Below are positions 9,389-17,749 of a stretch of 59,085 bases of DNA, one piece after another. The stretch's first letter is position 1; every line of letters starts with the position of its first letter. The notes beneath the pieces were generated by a model, which was given only the letters and a program-made list of their open reading frames with translations, was not told the origin of the DNA and did not search any database. A program made the position numbers and the translations under genes. Source of the DNA: Opitutaceae bacterium (GTDB lineage: Bacteria; Verrucomicrobiota; Verrucomicrobiia; Opitutales; Opitutaceae); NCBI GenBank assembly GCA_016715765.1, contig JADJZJ010000022.1:1-59085 (forward strand), written 5' to 3'.

Positions 9389-11104
9389 ATGAACCCCCTG
9401 CTCCGCACCCAACACCGCAACCTGTTCAACGGCGACACCTGCGTTTTCTTCTACAATCCGGAAAAATGGCAGCCGGAGGATTTTTCGCTGCAGACACCCG
9501 TCAATCCGCGCACCGGCCGGCCCGAACCCGCCCCGCGTCCGGTGGGCGGTCCGTTCAAGCCCGTGGCGATCCAGCGTTATGTGGACCTGCTGGCCGACAG
9601 CGGCATCGACACCTTCCTCATCAACGCCAACGCCTGCCGCGCCTGGTACCCGAGCAAGGTCATCCCCACCATCCTCGACGGCTACCGGCGGGGCGACCGC
9701 GAGTATTTCCGCGGCCACGCGATCTGCCAGGGCGCGACCGAGCCCGAGGACGTGGAGCTGTTCATCGACCGCATCATGGCGTTCATGAACCTGTACCAGG
9801 ACCTGCTCGATGCGGGCGTGGACTGGCTCGCCGAATCCGCCCAGGCCTGCCGTCGGCGCGGGGTGGCGCCATGGGTCAGCGTGCGGATGAACGATTTTCA
9901 CGGACACAAGAACATCCAGGGCAGCTTCTTTAACGTGCCCCTGCTCAAGCAGCCGGAGATGCGGCTGAAGCGCAGCGGTTACTCTTCCACGATGTTCGAA
10001 CCCGGCTACCGCGAGGGCCTCAACTACGAGAAGGCGGAGGTGCGCGCACTGATGTTCGCGCAGATCAGGGAGGTCGTGGAGGATTATGATTTCGAGGGAC
10101 TCGAGCTCGACTGGTGGCGGCAGCCGCTCTGCTGCGAACCCAATGCCACGCCGGAGACCGTCGCCATGATGAGCGACTGGTTCCGGAGCATCCGGGCCCT
10201 GACCGAGGCGCGGGCGAAAAAGACCGGCCGGCCCTATCCGCTGGGCATGCGCATCCCGGGCCAGTTGGAAACCCTGAAGAGCATCGGCCTCGATGTGGTT
10301 ACGCTCTGCCGCGAGGGCACCCTGGACTTTGTCGCGCCGTCGGGCTTCTGGTGCACGAGCTGGGAAATGCCGCACGACACGTTGCGGCAGCAATTGGGCG
10401 ACCGGGTCGCCATCTACGGCGTGATTGAGGACGGCGCCAATCCCCTGCCCACGTACGCCCCCGCGATCAAGCACCGCCAGCACATCCGCCTGATCTCCTC
10501 CAGCCGCGAGATGCTGCACGCCAATGCCGCCGGCAAACTGGCGCTCGGGGCCGACGGCATCGAATGGTTCAATTTCTACTGTACGGACCAGATGCGCATC
10601 CCCGGCCTGATCTCGGACTACACCTCGCTCCGCGATATTCACCGCCTCGAACACCTCCGCGGCCGGCCAAAGCACTACACCTTGTCCCTGAGCGGCTACG
10701 GCCTCGTGCTGCCGCCCTTCGAGGTCACCCCGCAGCTGCCGGTCGTGTTGGAGAAAGGCTGGAATCATCTCTTCCGGCTGCCGATGACCGCCGAGCCGGC
10801 CGATCAAAACCTCGAACTGTGCATCCAGATCGTCCTCAAGGCCGGTGACACCTTCACCTGCCTGCCCGTGGCCTTCAACGGCTGCTGGCCGCGTCTGGAT
10901 TACACCCCCACCGACCAGCTGCTTTTCCCCTGCGGTCCGCTCACTCATTTCACCGCCGAGCACCGCGGGTACGACTATCGCTTTCCAGTAAATCTGGTTC
11001 GCGACGGCTGGAACGAGATCACCGTGGAAAACGGCGGCGAAACCCCCATCACCATTGTCGCAATCGAACTCGCGGTGCGCGCGGTGCCCAAAGAAAACCC
11101 GTAG
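9389..11104 (+). CDS. Unrecognised protein, probable TIM-barrel glycoside-hydrolase-like fold
   Basis: A 571-residue protein without a signal peptide. I do not recognise the family. The first 400 residues read like a (beta/alpha)8 hydrolase: VDLLADSGIDTFLINAN near 60, a helix-strand unit ending WVSVRMNDFHGH near 170, and DFEGLELDWWRQP near 230-240, where the acidic residue at a strand end is a plausible catalytic position. FVAPSGFWCTSWEMP follows near 320 and GADGIEWFNFYC near 390. The last 150 residues look like a beta-sandwich (HLFRLPMT..., WNEITVENGG). It follows a DapA-family lyase in the same direction, which would fit degradation of an acidic sugar. That link is inference. The TAG stop lies in a GTAG that starts the downstream repeat region. 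Confidence 0.6.
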   Translation: MNPLLRTQHRNLFNGDTCVFFYNPEKWQPEDFSLQTPVNPRTGRPEPAPRPVGGPFKPVAIQRYVDLLADSGIDTFLINANACRAWYPSKVIPTILDGYRRGDREYFRGHAICQGATEPEDVELFIDRIMAFMNLYQDLLDAGVDWLAESAQACRRRGVAPWVSVRMNDFHGHKNIQGSFFNVPLLKQPEMRLKRSGYSSTMFEPGYREGLNYEKAEVRALMFAQIREVVEDYDFEGLELDWWRQPLCCEPNATPETVAMMSDWFRSIRALTEARAKKTGRPYPLGMRIPGQLETLKSIGLDVVTLCREGTLDFVAPSGFWCTSWEMPHDTLRQQLGDRVAIYGVIEDGANPLPTYAPAIKHRQHIRLISSSREMLHANAAGKLALGADGIEWFNFYCTDQMRIPGLISDYTSLRDIHRLEHLRGRPKHYTLSLSGYGLVLPPFEVTPQLPVVLEKGWNHLFRLPMTAEPADQNLELCIQIVLKAGDTFTCLPVAFNGCWPRLDYTPTDQLLFPCGPLTHFTAEHRGYDYRFPVNLVRDGWNEITVENGGETPITIVAIELAVRAVPKENP

Positions 11105-11117
11105 GGAGAACCGGGTT

Positions 11118-11458
11118 TTTGACCACGGATCACACGGATGGCACGGATGGATACCGGGTGAATGACCTCAGAAGGCACCAGTGGCTTAGATTTAACCGGA
11201 ACGATTCAGTCGGCGCTGAACTGCCTCGATGGCCACGAAACCGAACTGTTTTCCGGTAGGCCGCCAGCTTGCTGGCGCTTTCAGATCGGGAGCAAACGCC
11301 CCGCCTACTCGCCGGCTGAATCGTTCCGGCTTAACCAATCCATTTTACAGGAGGAAGCAGAGGCAACAGAGGATCGGATCTGAATTCTCTGCGCCCTCTG
11401 CTTCCTCCTGTAAAAGGATCGGTCCTGATCCGTGAAATCCGTGTGATCCGTGGTTAAG
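11118..11458. repeat. Nested inverted repeats: D1 enclosing two other hairpins and a side pair
   Basis: The outer D1 arms are ACCACGGATCACACGGATG (11122) and CATCC/GTGATCCGTGGTTAA-type sequence ending 11457. Inside, GGAACGATTCAGTCGGC (11199) pairs with GCCGGCTGAATCGTTCC (ending 11327). Within that, GTAGGCCGCCAGCTTGC (11256) pairs with a short right REP ending CGCCTAC (11308). A separate pair, TTTTACAGGAGGAAGCAGAGG-type arms at 11343 and 11395, sits beside them. No gene lies in the 418-base gap 11105-11522. Confidence 0.7.
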
Positions 11459-11522
11459 ATTGGTTTGTCCACGGTCGCTTTTCCTTGCGCCTGACCGGCA
11501 GTAGTGGGCTACGCTTGGGGGC

Positions 11523-14471
11523 ATGGTTCGCTTCCGCCTCCTGCCGGCCGGCCTGTTGGCCTGCATTCTTACCCTCGTTGTCTCCGCGGCGGAAAAGCGT
11601 CCGCTGAAACCGGAAGATTTCGACGGCTGGCGGAGCCTCGACACGCCGCTGGTTTCCCGCAACGCGCGCTGGCTGGCCTATGCCGACATGCCGCAGGTGG
11701 ACGACGGCAACCTGGTGCTGCGCGACCTGGTGACCGGCCGCGAACTGCGCGCCGCGGTTGGCGCCCGCCCGCCGGCCCCCTTCCCGCCGCCGCGCCTCAA
11801 CAATCCCGACGATCCGCCGCCGCCCCGCGAGATCCGCATCACCCTCACCAGTGACAACCGCTTCGCCGTCGCCTCCACCTTTCCCACGCACGCCGCCATG
11901 GTCGCGGCGCGCAAACAAAAGAAGAAGCCCGAGGAGATGCCCAAGAACGGCCTGATCACCATCAATCTCGTCAGCGGCGAGGCGGTGCGCATGGCGGCGG
12001 TGAAAAATTTTCAGATTCCCGCCCGCGGCGGCGCGTGGGTCGCCTATCTCAAGGAAGCCGTGCCCGAGACCGAGGCCGAAAAGGCCGCCGCGGCCAGGAA
12101 AGCCAAGGCAAAAAAGCCCGCGCCCGCCGGCGCCCACCAGACTCTCTCCGCCGCCAAGTCCGCCAAAAAGAAAAAGCCGCCGGTCTACGGCACCGACCTG
12201 GTCCTGCGCAACCTCGTCACGGGCGCCGAACGCGTCTTTCCGGCGGTGGTCGAGTACAGCTTCAGCCGCGACGGCAACACCCTGGTCTATGCCGTGTGCT
12301 CAAAGCACGCCGCCGACAACGGCGTGTACGCCTTCACCCCGGGATCATCCAAAACGGTGGCCCTGCTGACCGGCCCCGGACACTATCTCAAACTCGCCTG
12401 GGACCGCGCCCAGACCCAGGTGGCGTTCGTCAGCGATCACGACGACCACGCGGCGGCCGAACCAAAGTTCCGCGCTTATCTTTGGCCGCGCGGCGCAAAG
12501 GCCGCGCAGCCGCTGACCCTGACACCGCCGGCCGGGTTGTTCGTCAGCGACAAGGCCGCGCCGGCTTTCTCGCGCGACGGCAAGAAACTCTACCTTGGCC
12601 TCGCGCCGGCGCCCACGCCGGAACCGGATGCGGACGCCGCCCTCGATCCCGAGGACAAGGTCACCGCCGACCTCTGGCGGACGGCGGACGATTACGTGCA
12701 GCCCATCCAGGAGGTGCGCGCGATCCAGGAGCGCAACCGCACCTACCGCGGGGTGTACCACCTCGCGACCGGCACCTACACGCAGCTGGCGGACGAAACC
12801 CTGCCCACGGTCACCCTGAGCGACGACGGCACCCGGGCCCTGGGGTTCGACGACCGGGCTTATCGGCGCCGCGAGGATTATGATGCCGCCTACGCCGACA
12901 TTCATCTCATCGATTCCACCACCGGCGCGCGGCGCCGCGTCCTCGAGGCCCTGCGCGGCAGCACGCGCGGCGGTCCGTCGCTGAGCTGGTCACCGGACGG
13001 ACGCTGGGCCGCGTACTTTGACGCCGGCCAGTGGCGGGTGCTCGACACGGCCACCGGGGCGACGCGCGACCTCACCGGCGGGCTGCCGGTGGCGTTTGCC
13101 CGGGAGGACCACGACATGCCCGAGCCGGCGCCCTCGTATAGCTGGGCGGGCTGGACGAGCGACAGCGCGTCCATTCTCGCCTACGACCGCTTCGATGTCT
13201 GGCAGCTGTTCCCCGACGGCCGCGCCGCGCGCAACCTCACCGCCGGCGCCGGCCGCGCGGAAAACATCGTCCTGCGCGTGCAGGACATCACGCCCCGCGA
13301 GGAGGATGACGAGGACCGGGGACTCGACCCCGCGCAGCCGCTCACCCTCAAGGGCGAAAGCGAACGCACCCGCGCCTCGGGTTTCTTCCGCACGACCTTC
13401 GCCGCCACGGGCGCACCGCAACGCCTGCTCTGGGGCGACCGGTTCCATAACTACGTCGGCCGCGCCCTGGAGGCCGACGTGCTGCTGGTCACCGCTTCGC
13501 GCTTCGACGAGTTTCCCGATGTCCACACCACGAACACCGCGCTCACCCGGCTGACGAAGGTCACGGCGCTCGGCGCGCAGCTCGATCCGTTCAAATGGGG
13601 CCGAGCGGAGCTGATGGATTACACCAACGCGCAGGGCGTCCCGCTGCAGGCGCTGGTTTACAAGCCCGCCGACTTCGATCCCGCAAGGAAGTACCCGGTC
13701 ATTGTCTACCTCTACGAGAAGCTGACCCAGACCATCCACCGCTTCATTCCCCCGGCCCCGAACCAGAACCTCAATCCGCCGCTCTACGCCAGCAACGGCT
13801 ACATTCTGCTGATGCCCGACATCGTCTATCGCGAAGGCCAGCCGGGGCGGAGCGCGCTCGACTGCGTGCTGCCGGCCGTGGACGCGCTCGTGGCCAAGGG
13901 TTACGCGGACGCGAACAACGTGGGCATTCAGGGCCATTCCTGGGGCGGCTACCAGATCGCCTACATGGTCACGCAGACGAACCGCTTCAAGGCCGCCGCC
14001 GCCGGCGCGCCGGTCGGCAACATGACCAGCGCCTACGCGGGGATCCGGTGGGGTCCGGGCCGGCCGCGGCTCTTCCAGTATGAGCAAAACCAAAGCCGCA
14101 TCGGCCCGCCGCTGACCGACGCCCCGGGGCTCTATCTGGCAAACTCCCCTGTCTTCCACATCAAGAACGTGCAGACCCCGCTCCTGATCCTGCACAACGA
14201 CATGGACGACGCCGTGCCGTGGCAACAGGGCATCGAACTGTTCCTGGCTCTCCGCCGTCACGACAAGCCGGCCTGGTTCTTCAATTACAACCAGGAGCGC
14301 CACGGATTGCGCCGCCGCGCCGACCTGAAGGATTATGCCCTTCGCTTATGGCAGTATTTCGACCATTACCTGCGGGGCGCCCCCGCCCCCGCGTGGATGA
14401 CGCAAGGCATCCCGTACCTCGACCGCGACGAGGAGAAGGTCCGCGTAAATGAACCCCTGTCCAACCCCTAA
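11523..14471 (+). CDS. S9-family (prolyl oligopeptidase-like) serine peptidase, exported
   Basis: A 982-residue peptidase. The N-terminus (MVRFRLLPAGLLACILTLVVSAAE) is a signal peptide, so it acts in the periplasm. Residues 40-640 form a WD-like propeller with repeated blades (for example SWSPDGRWAAYF near 490). The C-terminal alpha/beta-hydrolase domain holds the triad: nucleophile Ser806 in GHSWGGYQ, Asp895 in HNDMDDAVPW, and His927 in QERHGLRR. A lysine- and alanine-rich stretch at residues 180-220 is an unusual charged insert in the propeller. Such proteins trim oligopeptides from the outer layers or from uptake. The gene is monocistronic between repeat-filled gaps. Confidence 0.85.
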   Translation: MVRFRLLPAGLLACILTLVVSAAEKRPLKPEDFDGWRSLDTPLVSRNARWLAYADMPQVDDGNLVLRDLVTGRELRAAVGARPPAPFPPPRLNNPDDPPPPREIRITLTSDNRFAVASTFPTHAAMVAARKQKKKPEEMPKNGLITINLVSGEAVRMAAVKNFQIPARGGAWVAYLKEAVPETEAEKAAAARKAKAKKPAPAGAHQTLSAAKSAKKKKPPVYGTDLVLRNLVTGAERVFPAVVEYSFSRDGNTLVYAVCSKHAADNGVYAFTPGSSKTVALLTGPGHYLKLAWDRAQTQVAFVSDHDDHAAAEPKFRAYLWPRGAKAAQPLTLTPPAGLFVSDKAAPAFSRDGKKLYLGLAPAPTPEPDADAALDPEDKVTADLWRTADDYVQPIQEVRAIQERNRTYRGVYHLATGTYTQLADETLPTVTLSDDGTRALGFDDRAYRRREDYDAAYADIHLIDSTTGARRRVLEALRGSTRGGPSLSWSPDGRWAAYFDAGQWRVLDTATGATRDLTGGLPVAFAREDHDMPEPAPSYSWAGWTSDSASILAYDRFDVWQLFPDGRAARNLTAGAGRAENIVLRVQDITPREEDDEDRGLDPAQPLTLKGESERTRASGFFRTTFAATGAPQRLLWGDRFHNYVGRALEADVLLVTASRFDEFPDVHTTNTALTRLTKVTALGAQLDPFKWGRAELMDYTNAQGVPLQALVYKPADFDPARKYPVIVYLYEKLTQTIHRFIPPAPNQNLNPPLYASNGYILLMPDIVYREGQPGRSALDCVLPAVDALVAKGYADANNVGIQGHSWGGYQIAYMVTQTNRFKAAAAGAPVGNMTSAYAGIRWGPGRPRLFQYEQNQSRIGPPLTDAPGLYLANSPVFHIKNVQTPLLILHNDMDDAVPWQQGIELFLALRRHDKPAWFFNYNQERHGLRRRADLKDYALRLWQYFDHYLRGAPAPAWMTQGIPYLDRDEEKVRVNEPLSNP

Positions 14472-14493
14472 ACCTGCAATAAATTCCTTCCGT

Positions 14494-14572
14494 GGGTAGG
14501 GCCCGACCTCCGGGCGGGCCGCGTTTGGCATACGCATGCCGAAACGCCCGTCCGGAGGCCGGGCGCTACCCA
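14494..14572. repeat. REP-A pair
   Basis: GGGTAGGGCCCGACCTCC at 14494 and GGAGGCCGGGCGCTACCC ending at 14572 form the arms, with the loop carrying GCATACGCATGCCG. It lies between the S9 peptidase and the haem-binding gene. Confidence 0.8.
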
Positions 14573-14601
14573 AAACCACGTTTTCAAAAGAGAGCCATTC
14601 C

Positions 14602-15081
14602 ATGTCACCTCGTCGCATCCGTGTCCTGAAAATCATCCTGCTGGTCTTTGTCGTGCTCCTGATCGGCGCGCAGTTCATTCGACCGGCCAAAAACATCTCC
14701 ACCGCGGCGCCGGGACCGGATGACCTCACGGGACTGAGGCCGCCGTCGGCCGAGGTGAAGGCCGTGCTCGAGCGGGCGTGCTTCGACTGCCATTCGAACA
14801 ACACGCGCTATCCGTGGTATGCCGAGATCCAGCCGATCGGCTGGTGGCTGGCCGACCATGTGAAGGAGGGCAAGGCGCACCTCAACTTCTCCACCTTCGG
14901 CAGTTATCCGGCCAAGCGGCAGTCACGGAAACTCGAGGAACTGATCGAGGAGGTCGAGGCGGGTAACATGCCCCTTGCGTCGTACACGTGGGCTCACGCC
15001 GACGCCCGCCTGACCCCGGCCGAGATCAAGTCCCTCACCGACTGGGCCGCCACCATCCGCGACGATCTGCCGGCGAAGTAA
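14602..15081 (+). CDS. Haem-binding domain protein, membrane-anchored
   Basis: A 159-residue protein with a single N-terminal hydrophobic segment (residues 8-23, LKIILLVFVVLLIGAQF) that anchors it with the body outside the membrane. A c-type haem motif CFDCH sits near residue 59, followed by SNNTRYPWYAEIQPIGWWLADHVKEGK, the hallmark of the haem-binding (Haem_bd) domain. The function is unknown, and electron transfer or redox sensing is usually assumed. I chose ATG 14602, directly before the membrane segment, over ATG 14536, which lies in the upstream REP-A repeat. Confidence 0.8.
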   Translation: MSPRRIRVLKIILLVFVVLLIGAQFIRPAKNISTAAPGPDDLTGLRPPSAEVKAVLERACFDCHSNNTRYPWYAEIQPIGWWLADHVKEGKAHLNFSTFGSYPAKRQSRKLEELIEEVEAGNMPLASYTWAHADARLTPAEIKSLTDWAATIRDDLPAK

Positions 15082-15089
15082 TACTTGGC

Positions 15090-15273
15090 TCTCGCGGAGA
15101 CGCGGAGGGCGCGGAGTTGTTTAACCACGGATTAGCCGATATTGCGGATGGGCGTCAGAGGAATGGCCACATAAGGCTCAAAAGAAGGAATTCCAAACCT
15201 CAGATCCTTTTGTGCCTTCTGTGCCTCTTGTGGCCATTGCTTGATCCGTGGCATCCGTGTAATCCGTGGTTAA
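15090..15273. repeat. Single K arm followed by D1 inverted repeat
   Basis: CTCTCGCGGAGACGCGGAGG at 15090 is one arm of family K without its partner. From 15121 TTAACCACGGATTA faces TAATCCGTGGTTAA ending at 15273. Inside, GGAATGGCCACATAAGGCTC (15160) pairs with TTGTGGCCATTG (near 15229). The same inner sequence occurs inside the D1 element at 50326-50552. Confidence 0.7.
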
Positions 15274-15294
15274 CTAAGCCAAGCGACTAATCTC

Positions 15295-16368
15295 ATGGAA
15301 ATCCAATCCCTGCGTTATGCGGTCATCGGTGCCGGTGGCATCAGCCACGTGCATCTCAACGACATCCTGGCCAAGCCCGGTGTCACGCTGGTGGGTGTCG
15401 CGGATCCGGCGGATCCCAAACACTGGCGGCTGCCGGCGGCGCATCGCGCGGCACCGAAGTTCCAGGACGCTGAGGCCATGCTGCGCGAGACCAAGCCGGA
15501 CCTCGTGTCGATCTGCACGCCGAACAAATTCCACGCGCCGTCAGCCCTGCTCGCGTTCAAACACGGCGCGCATGTCGCGTGCGAAAAACCCATGGCGATG
15601 ACGGTCGCCGAGGCCGAGGCAATGGAGGCCGGGCGTGCCGCGGCTGGGCGGCTGGGCGGGATCAATTTCTCCTACCGCAATGTCGCCGCGTTCCGCTTTG
15701 CCCGCGAGCTGATCGCCGCCGGGGAACTCGGCCGCATCCTGCGCGTAAACACCGTCTACCTGCAGAGCTTCCTCGGCGCCCCGGCCACGCCGCATACCTG
15801 GCGAAACGACGCTGCGCTCGCGGGCTTCGGCGCGCTCGGCGATCTGGGCGTGCACATGGTGGACGGCGTCTGGTTCCTCACCGGGCTCGACTACCGCCGC
15901 ACCGTCGGCCTCGCGCAGACCCTAATCCCCGAGAAGGCCGACGCCGCCGGCAAGCTGCGGCCGGTGACCACCGACACCAACGCCGCCTGGCTCACCGAAC
16001 TGGCCGGCGGCGTGATCGCGACCTTCGAAACCACCCAGGTCGCGCCCGGTTACGGCAACTTCTTCCGCATCGAGATCTCCGGCGAACGCGGCACCCTCGC
16101 CGTGCATTCCGATCATCCCGAGGAAATCTGGCTGCGCGCCGGCGCCACCCTCACGAAATACGCCACCTGGAAGACCGACATTCCGCTGCAGAAGCTGCCG
16201 ACGGACTTCCTCGGCCGCGGCGCCCCCACGACGCCCGGCGCCATCGTGCACGCCATCCGCGGTGAAAAGGTGGATTATCCCACGTTCGCCGACGGCCTGC
16301 GCGCCCAGCGCGTCCTCGCCGCAATTCTCGATTCAATGAAAACGGGCGCCTGGCAGAAGATCGGGTGA
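15295..16368 (+). CDS. Gfo/Idh/MocA-family NAD(P)-dependent oxidoreductase
   Basis: A 357-residue protein. The N-terminal Rossmann domain has YAVIGAGGISHVHLNDI at residues 7-23 and the family motif CEKPMAMT near residue 97. The C-terminal alpha/beta domain includes GALGDLGVHMVDGVWF near 180. Members oxidise sugars, inositols or glycosides. The substrate is not predictable. It has no signal peptide and stands alone, with repeats on both sides. Confidence 0.85.
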   Translation: MEIQSLRYAVIGAGGISHVHLNDILAKPGVTLVGVADPADPKHWRLPAAHRAAPKFQDAEAMLRETKPDLVSICTPNKFHAPSALLAFKHGAHVACEKPMAMTVAEAEAMEAGRAAAGRLGGINFSYRNVAAFRFARELIAAGELGRILRVNTVYLQSFLGAPATPHTWRNDAALAGFGALGDLGVHMVDGVWFLTGLDYRRTVGLAQTLIPEKADAAGKLRPVTTDTNAAWLTELAGGVIATFETTQVAPGYGNFFRIEISGERGTLAVHSDHPEEIWLRAGATLTKYATWKTDIPLQKLPTDFLGRGAPTTPGAIVHAIRGEKVDYPTFADGLRAQRVLAAILDSMKTGAWQKIG

Positions 16369-16371
16369 GCA

Positions 16372-16502
16372 GTAGGGCAGGTCTTCCCCGGGAGCGCGAC
16401 CGCCCTCGGTCGCAATCGTCCGCATGCCAACCCTCCACTCGCTCACGCTCGTAGCTACATCCGCGGGTAAACGTCCGAAGGCCGGTCGGAGACCTGCCCT
16501 AC
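16372..16502. repeat. REP-C outer arms enclosing L and H fragments
   Basis: GTAGGGCAGGTC at 16372 and GACCTGCCCTAC ending at 16502 are the outer arms. Between them are a family L hairpin (GGGAGCGCGACCGCCCTCGG at 16390) and a family H arm (CCACTCGCTCACGCTCG near 16435). One family has therefore inserted into the loop of another. Confidence 0.7.
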
Positions 16503-16554
16503 TTAATACCAGCCCGCGCTCGCCAGCGGACGCGTTTCGGCATAGGTTTCCCCC

Positions 16555-16794
16555 ATGATCACGGTCGCCCAATGCAGCTCGATCGACGAGGCGCTGATGC
16601 TCAAGTCGGTCCTGGAGGGCAACGGCATCACCGCCTACGTGCCCGACGAACTGACCGCCCAGACGGCCCCGCCGTACATGTTCGCCGGCAGCGGCGTGCG
16701 CGTGCAGGTGGAGGACGAGCAGGCGGAAACCGCCCTGGCCCTGATCGCCTCAGCCGGCCACGATGCCGGCAGTGCCGAGCCGCCCGTACTTTGA
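16555..16794 (+). CDS. DUF2007 domain protein
   Basis: A 79-residue cytoplasmic protein matching the DUF2007 (putative signal-transducing) pattern: a short beta-alpha-beta unit, SSIDEALMLKSVLEGNGITAYV at residues 8-29, then VRVQVEDEQAETALALI near 50-66. The family resembles PII/ACT-like small folds and its role is unknown. The ATG is clear, and the frame ends before a GC-rich hairpin at 16802. Confidence 0.75.
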   Translation: MITVAQCSSIDEALMLKSVLEGNGITAYVPDELTAQTAPPYMFAGSGVRVQVEDEQAETALALIASAGHDAGSAEPPVL

Positions 16795-16801
16795 AATTAA
16801 T

Positions 16802-16830
16802 CCCGCGGCAGGGGATTCCCCGCCGCGGGG
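16802..16830. other. GC-rich hairpin downstream of the DUF2007 gene
   Basis: CCCGCGGC faces GCCGCGGG around AGGGGATTCCCC, itself palindromic. No T-run follows on either strand, so it is not a standard intrinsic terminator. It may be another REP-like stem. Confidence 0.4.
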
Positions 16831-16940
16831 TTGCTAACACACATTATTGTTACCCTGAACTGACCGCGTTCATTGACGGCCCCGTGGCAGTGAAAGTTCC
16901 TGCGGTTCGTACCCAAAATCGGGTAATGGATGCCGTTATG

Positions 16941-17000
16941 GTAGGAGCGGCTTTATGCCGCGATTGATTGCCCCCCATCGCGGCATAAAGCCGCTCCTAC
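16941..17000. repeat. REP-F pair
   Basis: GTAGGAGCGGCTTTATGCCG at 16941 and its exact reverse complement ending at 17000 enclose a 12-base loop. The second copy is at 44486-44549. This and the hairpin at 16802 are all that is recognisable in 16795-17092. Confidence 0.85.
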
Positions 17001-17092
17001 AGTTTTCTTCGCGACCCGGAGTATTTGCATGCGTTCAACACCCCCCTTCTTCCTTCTTCCTTCTCACCTCATTCCCGCGCCAATCTGACCGC

Positions 17093-17749
17093 ATGAAACG
17101 CCGCCGCCTCGTTCTTTTGCCGCCGGTTCTTTTTCTGCTGCTCCTCGCCGCCTGTTCCTCCGCCTACTACGGCGCGATGGAAAAGGTGGGCTACGCCAAG
17201 CGCGAAATCCTGGTTTCACGGGTGGAAAAGGCCCGTGAGGCGCAGGAGGAGGTCAAGACGGAGTTCACCGACGCCCTGCAGGCCTTTCTTGCCGTGACCA
17301 AGGCGGATGGCGGCGCCCTGAAAGAGAAGTACGACGACCTGAGCACCCGGCTCAAGCGCAGCGAGTCCGCCGCGAAGGAGGTGCACGACCGTATCGCCGC
17401 CATCGAATCGGTCGGCGACGCGCTGTTCGTGGAATGGGGCAATGAACTCGGACTCTACACCAACGCCGACCTCCGCGCGCGCAGCCAGGAACAGCTGGCC
17501 GCCACCCGCAACCGCTACGTCGCCCTCCTCGCCGCCATGCGCCGGGCCGCCGCCCGGATGGAGCCCATCCTCGCCACGTATCGCGACCAGGTGCTGTTCC
17601 TGAAGCACAACCTCAACGCCCAGGCCATTCGCGCCCTGGACTCAACCTCGCACACCCTGCAAACCGACGTGGGCCGGCTCATCGCCGAAATGGAACAGTC
17701 CATCCGCGAGGCCGACGCCTTCATCCGCGGACTCAACCAGACGCCATGA
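17093..17749 (+). CDS. DUF2959 family lipoprotein
   Basis: A 218-residue lipoprotein. The signal peptide ends in the lipobox LLAAC (cysteine near residue 20). The mature part is almost entirely helical and coiled-coil-like, with the DUF2959 signature SAYYGAMEKVGYAKREILVSRVEKAREAQEE directly after the cysteine. The function is unknown, and an envelope role is implied by the anchor. ATG 17093 is chosen because it begins the signal peptide. The gene overlaps the next one by four bases (ATGA), so the two are translationally coupled. Confidence 0.8.
   Translation: MKRRRLVLLPPVLFLLLLAACSSAYYGAMEKVGYAKREILVSRVEKAREAQEEVKTEFTDALQAFLAVTKADGGALKEKYDDLSTRLKRSESAAKEVHDRIAAIESVGDALFVEWGNELGLYTNADLRARSQEQLAATRNRYVALLAAMRRAAARMEPILATYRDQVLFLKHNLNAQAIRALDSTSHTLQTDVGRLIAEMEQSIREADAFIRGLNQTP

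Noticed and set aside
16802..16830. Intrinsic terminator after the DUF2007 gene
   Set aside because: The stem is strong, but neither strand has a following T-run.
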